From Thermoplasmata archaeon (lineage in GTDB: Archaea > Thermoplasmatota > Thermoplasmata > Lutacidiplasmatales > UBA184), in assembly GCA_030043865.1 (NCBI GenBank), contig JASHWZ010000171.1, positions 1 through 11,094 on the forward strand: a stretch of 11,094 nucleotides of DNA. Direction: 5' to 3'. The notes under the pieces are model-generated. The model saw only the letters and a program-made list of their open reading frames with translations, did not search any database and was not told the origin of the DNA. Below, piece after piece: positions 1 to 5,608 of this stretch; the stretch's first letter is position 1; each line of letters opens with the position of its first letter. Made by a program: the position numbers and the translations under genes.

Positions 1-15
1 CGGCGAGACGACGGA

Positions 16-3000
16 TCACTCGTACGCTTCGCCGGGGCCGTCCGACTCCGACGACGAGGTATCTTGCCCGGACGACGAATCACTGTCCCCGGATTTGCTC
101 GACCCGTTCGAGGAACCCGAGCCGCCGCGCCGGCGCATCAGTAACGCCGCCGCCAACCCGACGATGACCAGGACCAGGACGACCCCGATGATCGCCCAGT
201 CGAGCTCGCTCAGCCCGAGGAAGGGGGTGGACTTGCTCGGCGAGCTCGAGAACGAAATGGCGGCCGAACCGCCGCTCGACGTCACCGTGACGGTGCCGCT
301 CGCGGGGCTCGCCGTGTATCCCGTCAGACTGGACGAGACCGTGTAGGCGTAGCTCCCCGCCAGCTCGGTGAACGTGACGGTCGCGTTCGTCGAGGAGTGA
401 GTGGTGCCGTTGAGCGTCACGCTCCAGCTCGTGCCCGTGGGCAGCCCGGACTCGGTGAACACGACCGAATACTCGGGCGGGGGGATCGCGGTGAACGTCA
501 CGGAGACCGACTGGGCGCCCGAGGTCGTGTCGACCGTCCCGGACGAGGGAACCGCCGAGTAGCCGGTGACCGAGCCGACCGTGTAGCCGAACGACCCCGC
601 CGCCTCCTCGAAGACGATCGTGGTGGTGTCGGAGCTCATCGTCGAGGTTCCGAGCGTCACCGACCAGCTGGTGCCCGACGGGAGCCCGGACTCCGTGAAG
701 GTGACCGAGAACGTCGACGGCGGAGTGACCTCGAACGTCACGTCGACCGTTTGGGCCGCACCGTCCACCGGGACCGAGCCCGAGCTCGGCGAGGTGATCG
801 TGTACCCCGTGACCGTCCCGATGGTGTAGGAGTACGTCCCGTTCGGAGACACGAACACGATCGAGGTCGTCGTCGACGACTGCGGCGTTCCGTTGAACGT
901 CACGGACCAGCTCGTCCCGGACGCAAGGCCGCTCTCCGAGAACGTCACGTCGTACGTCGGGATCAGCTTGAACACCACGTTGATCGTGGTGTCGGACCCG
1001 GGGACCGTGACCGAACCCGAGGACGGGGCGACCGTGTACCCGGCCGCCGCGACCGACCAGTCGTAGGTGCCCTCGACCTCCTCGAAGCTGATCGAGGTGG
1101 TCGTGCTCGTCATGGTGGAGCCGTCGAGCGTCGCGTTCCAGGTCGCGCCCGTGGCGAGCCCCGTCTCGTCGAACGTCACGCCGTAGCCGATCGAGGTGAA
1201 GCTGATCGGGACCGTCACGTTCGTCGCTCCGGTGTAGTCGACCGAGCCCGACGCCGGGGTCGGCGCGAAGAACTCGGGGGGCTCGACCGTGTAGGCGAAC
1301 GTCGGGTCCCCGGTGGAGTAGGACGGCAGGATGACGAGCGGCAGCGCCGACTCGTACGAGGTGCCGTCGAGGAGGATCCCCCACACGGTGCCGTGCGGGA
1401 GCCCGGTCTCGGTGAAGGCGAGCCAGTTCGAGTAGAACGCGGCGAGCGGGCTCGGGTCGGAGATTCCCGGGGCGATCGTGTACGGCCCGACGCTCGCGTT
1501 CCAGTCCGACCAGTAGTTGTCGAGCCCCTCGTAGTTGAACTGGATGCTGCTGGTCCCTGAGACGCCCGCCTGCAGGTGGGCGCTGCTGTAGGTCCCGTTG
1601 GTCGACGCCCCGTTGTTGCCGACGAAGTTCGAGTGTGCGACGATCGCGTCCGCCCCGCTCGCGACCCAGAGCCCGTAGCTGGTCGACGCCTCGATCGTGT
1701 CGACGGCGACGTCGAGGTCGAACGTCCCGCTGGTCCAGATCCCGATCGTGTTCCCGTAGAAGAACGAGGTACCGACCGTGGAGTTCTCGGTGTCCGTGAG
1801 CGCGACGCCCCAGACCCCGTTGACCTCGTGGAGGTCGGTCACGGTGAGGTAGTTCGACTCGTTCGAGACGACCCCGTAGTTGTACGCGCTCGCGACGCCG
1901 TCCTTGAGCGTCGAGTTCTGGTCCTCGTAGGAGTAGACCGCAGCGGTCGGCACCGGGCCGATCGCAGAGGAGAGGAAGTAGTTCGCGGAGAGCGCGCTTT
2001 CGGTCGCGTTGTAGGTGGTGAGGTTGAGCCAGTCGTCCAGGTATGAGAGGAACCCGAGCGCGCCCGAAGAGACGGTCAGGTCGGTGACCGTGATCCCGAG
2101 GCTCGACTCAAAGCTGAGCGCGACCGACTGGTCGGACGCGCTCGCGTCGGTGGCGCGGACGGTGTGGCTCGACTCCACCGCGACGCCGAGCCCGCCGGAC
2201 TCGGCGACCACGTCGGTGAGGTTGAGGACCGTCGCGTCGTCGACCAGGACGCCGATGGCATCGTCGGACGCCGTCACCTCGGTGAGGCTCAGGTAGTGGG
2301 CGCCGTCGACCGCGATCCCCTCGACGCCGCCCGTGGTGGTGACGTTGGTCACCGTGGACTCGTCGATCGTGTCGACCGCGAGGGCGCCGGTGTCCGTGAG
2401 CGCGACGTTCGTGAACGTCGCGTGCGTGACGTCGTCGACCGACCCCGCCGACCCGCCGGTCACGGAGATGTCCTCGAACGTGGAGCCGGTCGCGTCCTCG
2501 ACCGAGAGCGCGTCCGAGTCGGAGAGCGCCGTGACGCCGTCGAACGTGCAGTCCGTCACGTCCGTCACGACGAGCGCGAAGGCGCCGTCCTCCGCCGTGG
2601 CGTTGTCGACGCTCGAGGTCACCGCCTCCTCGGCGTAGGCCGCGACCGACTGCTCGTCCTCGATGTCGGTCCCGCTGGCGAGGACGTTGCGCGCCGTCGC
2701 GTCGAACGTGGCGAAGAGCACCGCCCCGATCGCGCCCGTCGACGCCGAGACGTCGGAGACCGTCGAGCCGGTGCCGAAGTAGTAGTCGACCCCGAAGCTG
2801 TCCTGGGCCGTGACGATGTGCGATACCACCGAGTCGAACGTCCACCAGAACTCGACGGCCGCGATGGCGACCGAGATCTCGCCGCTGTCGTAGTAGACCG
2901 TCGAGTCACCGGTGACGGTCGTGTTCGTCACCGAGAACTTCCCCGTCCCGTAGTTGAAGTAGTATCCTTGGGTCCAGCCCGGAATGTGGGTCAGCGTGCT

Positions 3001-4761
3001 GTCGATCGACGTCGTGTAGTTGAACGTCGTCGGGTTCTGGACGAAGTCGTTCAGGTAGATGTTCGTCGAGAGGTCGTACTCGGCGAACAGTAGGAACGTC
3101 GGGAAGTTGTCCTCGTTCAAGAGGCGGAACGGAGCGGCGATCGTCGACATTGAGTCGTTGATCCAGAGATTCCCGCCCTTCGCGTGCACGCCGGTGACGC
3201 CGGACGCGCCGAATGCGGTCGCTTGCGCGTTGGTGTTGAGGTAGACCGGAGTGTCGAACTCGGCCGCGTTGGCCGTGAGCGTCTCGCTCGTCGACGTGGA
3301 GGCGCTGAACGTGAACGACCCCGTCGTGTAGCCGTTTGCGTACACCTCGAGGGCGTAGGAGTGCCCGTCGAGCAGCGCCGGCACGATCGTCGTGAGGGTG
3401 CCGGTGGACCCGGCCGGCCAGTACGACAGTGCCGGAGCCCCGGCCGTGAACTCGGTATCGTTCTGCAGGAAGGCGAACGCGTAGCTGGGGAGACCGGTGA
3501 CGGTGAGTGTCCACGTGGTCGAGGGCGCCGAGATGCCCCACGGCCCGTTCGTCGTGTTCCACAACCCGTAGAGCATCGACGGACCGGTCGTCAGGTTCTC
3601 GACCGCCCCGAAGTACGTCGCCGCGACGCCGATCGCGGTCTCCGCCGTGTCGGCGCCGTAGTCGTACGCCGAGGGGACGTTCACGTAGGCGGAGGTCACG
3701 TTGAGGTAGCGGAGCTGCGCGGTCGCGTCGATCGCTTGGAGGACCGCGTTGGTGCCGCCCCCGTTACCGCCCAAGATGAACTCGGTGTCGTAGTACAGGT
3801 ACCCCGTGGGAGTGAACACCTTGCCGTTGACCTCGAAATCGGGCGGAGCCGAGGTCGAGCCCTTGCCGTTGAACGTCACCGTGTCGTACACGCCCTTGGT
3901 CGTCGTGGTGCCTTTGGTGAGGACGTAGCCGAACGTGAGCACCGGGGCTCCCGAGACCAGGGTGATGTTGTTGAAGAGCGACAGCGTGAACGGCGCGGTC
4001 ACGGTCAGCGTCGGGCCGTAGTCAAAGTAGAAGCAGCCGCTGATCGAGCCGCTCCCGGAGAGGGTGCCCGGTTCGACGCACACCGCAGTGCTGGAGAAGT
4101 TCCAGATGTTGTCCTCGAACTCGAGGTCGGTCCCGTTGTAGTGGACGACGTTCTGGGCCCAGAAGACGCCGTTCGTCGCCCCCGGGTAGGACGTGTTGTC
4201 GGTGACGCTGTTCAGCTGGAACGTCATCCAGTTCGGCGACTCGCTCTCCGGGGCGTAGCCCGGGTTGTAATCCGTGAATGTCGAGACATCGATGGTCCCC
4301 TCGAACCCCGGCGTTGTGTACTCGTACGCGCCGGTGGGGCCCTGCCCCACGTCGGCGAGCCCCATCGGAGCGGGGATCGAAGAGTAGTCGGGGCCCGGCG
4401 CCTCGCCGCCCGGCGCGAGCGTTTGGCCCGCGGTCGGCGAGCGGGGGAAGAAGACCGACGTCCGCGGGATCTTCCCGGAAGAGATCTCGTTCTCGGCCTG
4501 GGCGATCCCGTAGATCGAACTGCTCGAGGAGGCGGACGAACCCTGGGGGCTGATCGTGGTCTCGGCCGCGCTGGCGCTGGGGACGTTCGGCGTGGTGGCT
4601 GCGGCCGACGACGCCGTCGTGGGGTGCGAGGTCGACGAGGCCCCTCCGGTAGAAGCCGTCGAGCCGGCGGCGCCGAGCCCGCCCAGCAGCCCCAACGAGG
4701 AGACCAGCAGGATCAGAGTGACGAGAGCGGCGCCCAGCAGCACCCGGCGGCGGTCGGTCAT
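16..4761 (-). CDS. Thermopsin-family (A05) surface protease with beta-helix, Ig-like repeats and C-terminal membrane anchor
   Basis: Predicted 1581-residue secreted protein tethered to the outer face of the membrane. Residues 1-33 are a basic start (MTDRRR) plus hydrophobic signal, followed by a Ser/Thr/Ala-rich linker to about 125. Residues ~130-405 match thermopsin, an acid protease family: APMGLADVG (131-139), a WAQNVV...EDNIWNFSS block (201-224), GGNGGGT (331-337) and YDYGADTAET (366-375). An Ig-like stretch follows (~415-500). Residues ~535-1100 form a NosD-like right-handed beta-helix of 21-23-residue rungs (STFEDISV 760, ATFTNVAL 781, STVTNVTT 802) ending in NYWSDW (1082-1087). Five FTESGLPSGTSW-type repeats (~1112-1505), one transmembrane helix (~1521-1542), RRR and a Ser/acidic tail complete it. 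About 25 N-X-S/T sequons suggest heavy glycosylation. The start is placed at 4761 because an upstream in-frame ATG (4818) lies before the TATA box. Protease activity is inferred from the family; the beta-helix may bind polysaccharide or serve as a stalk. Confidence 0.9.
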   Translation of the reverse strand: MTDRRRVLLGAALVTLILLVSSLGLLGGLGAAGSTASTGGASSTSHPTTASSAAATTPNVPSASAAETTISPQGSSASSSSSIYGIAQAENEISSGKIPRTSVFFPRSPTAGQTLAPGGEAPGPDYSSIPAPMGLADVGQGPTGAYEYTTPGFEGTIDVSTFTDYNPGYAPESESPNWMTFQLNSVTDNTSYPGATNGVFWAQNVVHYNGTDLEFEDNIWNFSSTAVCVEPGTLSGSGSISGCFYFDYGPTLTVTAPFTLSLFNNITLVSGAPVLTFGYVLTKGTTTTKGVYDTVTFNGKGSTSAPPDFEVNGKVFTPTGYLYYDTEFILGGNGGGTNAVLQAIDATAQLRYLNVTSAYVNVPSAYDYGADTAETAIGVAATYFGAVENLTTGPSMLYGLWNTTNGPWGISAPSTTWTLTVTGLPSYAFAFLQNDTEFTAGAPALSYWPAGSTGTLTTIVPALLDGHSYALEVYANGYTTGSFTFSASTSTSETLTANAAEFDTPVYLNTNAQATAFGASGVTGVHAKGGNLWINDSMSTIAAPFRLLNEDNFPTFLLFAEYDLSTNIYLNDFVQNPTTFNYTTSIDSTLTHIPGWTQGYYFNYGTGKFSVTNTTVTGDSTVYYDSGEISVAIAAVEFWWTFDSVVSHIVTAQDSFGVDYYFGTGSTVSDVSASTGAIGAVLFATFDATARNVLASGTDIEDEQSVAAYAEEAVTSSVDNATAEDGAFALVVTDVTDCTFDGVTALSDSDALSVEDATGSTFEDISVTGGSAGSVDDVTHATFTNVALTDTGALAVDTIDESTVTNVTTTGGVEGIAVDGAHYLSLTEVTASDDAIGVLVDDATVLNLTDVVAESGGLGVAVESSHTVRATDASASDQSVALSFESSLGITVTDLTVSSGALGFLSYLDDWLNLTTYNATESALSANYFLSSAIGPVPTAAVYSYEDQNSTLKDGVASAYNYGVVSNESNYLTVTDLHEVNGVWGVALTDTENSTVGTSFFYGNTIGIWTSGTFDLDVAVDTIEASTSYGLWVASGADAIVAHSNFVGNNGASTNGTYSSAHLQAGVSGTSSIQFNYEGLDNYWSDWNASVGPYTIAPGISDPSPLAAFYSNWLAFTETGLPHGTVWGILLDGTSYESALPLVILPSYSTGDPTFAYTVEPPEFFAPTPASGSVDYTGATNVTVPISFTSIGYGVTFDETGLATGATWNATLDGSTMTSTTTSISFEEVEGTYDWSVAAAGYTVAPSSGSVTVPGSDTTINVVFKLIPTYDVTFSESGLASGTSWSVTFNGTPQSSTTTSIVFVSPNGTYSYTIGTVTGYTITSPSSGSVPVDGAAQTVDVTFEVTPPSTFSVTFTESGLPSGTSWSVTLGTSTMSSDTTTIVFEEAAGSFGYTVGSVTGYSAVPSSGTVDTTSGAQSVSVTFTAIPPPEYSVVFTESGLPTGTSWSVTLNGTTHSSTNATVTFTELAGSYAYTVSSSLTGYTASPASGTVTVTSSGGSAAISFSSSPSKSTPFLGLSELDWAIIGVVLVLVIVGLAAALLMRRRGGSGSSNGSSKSGDSDSSSGQDTSSSESDGPGEAYE
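250..1428 (-). repeat. Five tandem Ig-like/PEGA-like repeats within the thermopsin gene
   Basis: Five in-frame units of about 75-80 codons lie back to back, encoding residues ~1112-1190, 1192-1268, 1269-1347, 1350-1424 and 1430-1504. Each has the layout [VA]-[TV]-F-x-E-[ST]-G-L-x-x-G-[TA]-x-W, then a short beta-rich segment, a conserved Gly-Tyr, and P-x-S-G-[ST]-V. Units 3-5 are closest to the consensus. Unit 1 (ETGLPHGTVW) is the most diverged and carries a longer insert. Such repeats are common in large Thermoplasmata surface proteins and probably act as a rigid spacer between the membrane anchor and the outer domains. Their nucleotide similarity makes the block prone to recombination or assembly collapse. 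Confidence 0.8.
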
Positions 4762-4800
4762 CGCGCCGGCCGCGATTAGCGTGTGGTATTTAAACGCGGT
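4762..4800 (-). promoter_or_regulatory. TATA-box promoter of the thermopsin-family gene (leaderless transcript)
   Basis: Read on the minus strand, TTTAAATA (4794 to 4787) is a clear archaeal TATA box, centred about 29 bp before the ATG at 4761. Archaeal transcription starts about 25 bp after the TATA centre, so the transcript should begin within a few bases of the start codon and be leaderless. No Shine-Dalgarno sequence is visible, which agrees. The imperfect dyad TCGCG-CCGGC-CGCGA (4761-4775) overlaps the predicted start; whether it acts as an operator is unknown. Confidence 0.7.
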
Positions 4801-4917
4801 CTGTGGACGGGTTCTCATTTGCTCTCCCGTTCGTAGATTCCCCCAGGGCGGAGCGGTCCGGACGACGTGGTTGAGGGGACCGGTGGCGGCCCCCGATGAA
4901 CAGAACGGTGGGGGAGG

Positions 4918-5022
4918 TGCTCCCGGCGGGAGTTTCCCTCATCGGTCCGTCGGGACCGACGGTTTTGAACCCGCGTCAGAGGCTCGAGAGGCCTCTATCC
5001 TTGACCACTAGACTACGGGAGC
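4918..5022 (-). tRNA. trnE: tRNA-Glu(CTC) with a T-loop intron
   Basis: On the minus strand the acceptor half GCTCCCG (5022-5016) pairs perfectly with CGGGAGC (4925-4919); the discriminator is A (4918). The D-arm is GTCT...GGAT, as in many tRNA-Glu. The anticodon stem GAGGC/GCCTC closes the loop CTCTCGA with anticodon CTC (4988-4986), which reads GAG. The T-stem GCGGG (4974-4970) pairs with CCCGC (4930-4926), but 39 nt separate the two halves where 7 are expected. Removing 32 nt restores a normal T-loop, TTCAAAT, and a 73-nt mature tRNA. CCA is not encoded. The usual promoter distance (about 5050) holds only a weak TATA-like CTCAAACAT. The cloverleaf is otherwise complete, so I read it as a working interrupted gene. 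Confidence 0.9.
4932..4963 (-). other. 32-nt archaeal intron in the tRNA-Glu T-loop (about position 59/60)
   Basis: This is the extra sequence between the two halves of the T-arm. A relaxed bulge-helix-bulge can be drawn on the precursor: outer helix GCGGG/CCCGC (the T-stem), bulge ACU on the 3' side, a central UUC/GAA helix of only 3 bp (a fourth A-G position does not pair), bulge AAAA on the 5' side, then CC/GG and an inner hairpin UCGGUC...GACCGA. Cutting AAA|A and AC|U gives exactly 32 nt and a 7-nt T-loop. A shift by one base (mature loop TTCAACT) is equally possible because the junctions share bases. A canonical motif has a 4-bp centre and 3-nt bulges, so this one is degenerate. Confidence 0.8.
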
Positions 5023-5038
5023 GCCGGGGCTCCCGTAG
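5013..5038. repeat. Perfect 10-bp inverted repeat across the tRNA-Glu 5' end
   Basis: CTACGGGAGC (5013-5022) and GCTCCCGTAG (5029-5038) are exact reverse complements separated by 6 bp (GCCGGG). The first arm encodes tRNA nucleotides 1-10, the whole 5' acceptor strand plus the next three bases; the second arm lies just upstream of the tRNA. If the primary transcript began upstream of 5038, the hairpin would compete with the acceptor stem. With a TATA element near 5052, however, transcription would start near 5026 and the outer arm would stay DNA only. It may be a relic inverted copy of the tRNA 5' end; its role is unknown. Confidence 0.7.
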
Positions 5039-5118
5039 GGGGTCCGATGTTTGAGCCTTTCCCCGGCCGTACGGGTCCTCGGCTCGATCGGCCTGGCTCG
5101 GAGTACCTCGAAGCGAAG

Positions 5119-5150
5119 TCTCTAAGAAGCCGGCGGGGCTTTTGCACGCG
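5119..5150 (+). promoter_or_regulatory. Candidate TATA element of the 151-residue protein gene
   Basis: TCTAAGAA (5121-5128) is an A/T-rich patch in G+C-rich surroundings, centred about 25 bp before the GTG at 5150, the right distance for a leaderless archaeal transcript. No Shine-Dalgarno sequence precedes the GTG. The match to the archaeal TATA consensus is modest, so spacing is the main support. Confidence 0.45.
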
Positions 5151-5605
5151 TGACCCCGCCGGTCAAGGCCCGTAGCGGCCACATCCTGCTCGACCCCCGA
5201 AGGTCGTACAAGGACTTGGTCCGCGTCTACCCCGAGATCCACCGCCGGGTCGTCGAGATGAATCGGCCGTTCGTGAAAGAGACCGACCCGCTGCTTCCGG
5301 AGGTGCTCCTCGACGAGAACCTTCGCGACCTGAAGGGCGACCGCAAGCCGACCGGCTACAACCGGCAGGACGCGTTCGGCCTGCGCCTGATCTTCCCCCT
5401 CTCCGACGAGCGGCGGGCCGAGTTCTACTTCACCAAGCCCGCTCGCTGCCAGGAGGTCGTCCAGATCACCGAGCAGGTCTCGGTGCTCCTGCGACGGCGG
5501 GGGATCAAGCACACAGTGGAATACGACCGACTTCCGCTCGGCCCACCGCGCGGACCTCCCGGGCTGCCTCCGATCGTGGGGTCGACCGGGTTCGTGACGA
5601 GCTAG
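5150..5605 (+). CDS. Uncharacterised 151-residue basic protein
   Basis: I do not recognise this family. The frame opens with GTG at 5150; an in-frame TAA lies at 5123-5125 and the next in-frame ATG (Met37) would remove a well-formed N-terminus, so GTG is the likely start. The protein is soluble, with no signal peptide or membrane segment. It has many Arg, Lys, Asp and Glu, a single Cys (100), a beta-like stretch around FGLRLIFPL (76-84) and AEFYFTKP (90-97), a likely helix QEVVQITEQVSVLLRRRG (101-118), and a Pro/Gly-rich end (LPLGPPRGPPGLPP, 128-141). The layout suggests a small alpha/beta domain with a flexible tail. Codon use resembles the neighbours, there are no internal stops, and its 3' end abuts the convergent gene, all of which support a real gene. 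It diverges from the tRNA-Glu gene, which gives no functional clue. Confidence 0.7.
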   Translation: MTPPVKARSGHILLDPRRSYKDLVRVYPEIHRRVVEMNRPFVKETDPLLPEVLLDENLRDLKGDRKPTGYNRQDAFGLRLIFPLSDERRAEFYFTKPARCQEVVQITEQVSVLLRRRGIKHTVEYDRLPLGPPRGPPGLPPIVGSTGFVTS

Positions 5606-5608
5606 GCG

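Noticed and set aside
250..1428. Direct repeats considered as a CRISPR array or satellite
   Set aside because: The units are ~230 bp, in frame, diverged at third positions and encode Ig-like protein repeats; there are no short identical repeats with unique spacers.
3184..4779. A 531-codon open frame on the plus strand opposite the thermopsin domain
   Set aside because: It is Arg/Gly/Val-rich with no recognisable fold, and the opposite strand encodes a well-matched thermopsin domain.
4759..4818. The upstream ATG at 4818 as start of the thermopsin-family gene
   Set aside because: It lies upstream of the TATA box, and the extra 19 residues would bury the signal peptide; the ATG at 4761 is at leaderless distance from the TATA box.
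4976..5512. A 178-codon minus-strand frame overlapping the tRNA and the 151-residue gene
   Set aside because: It runs through most of the tRNA-Glu gene and lies antisense to the better supported plus-strand gene; no promoter or ribosome site supports it.
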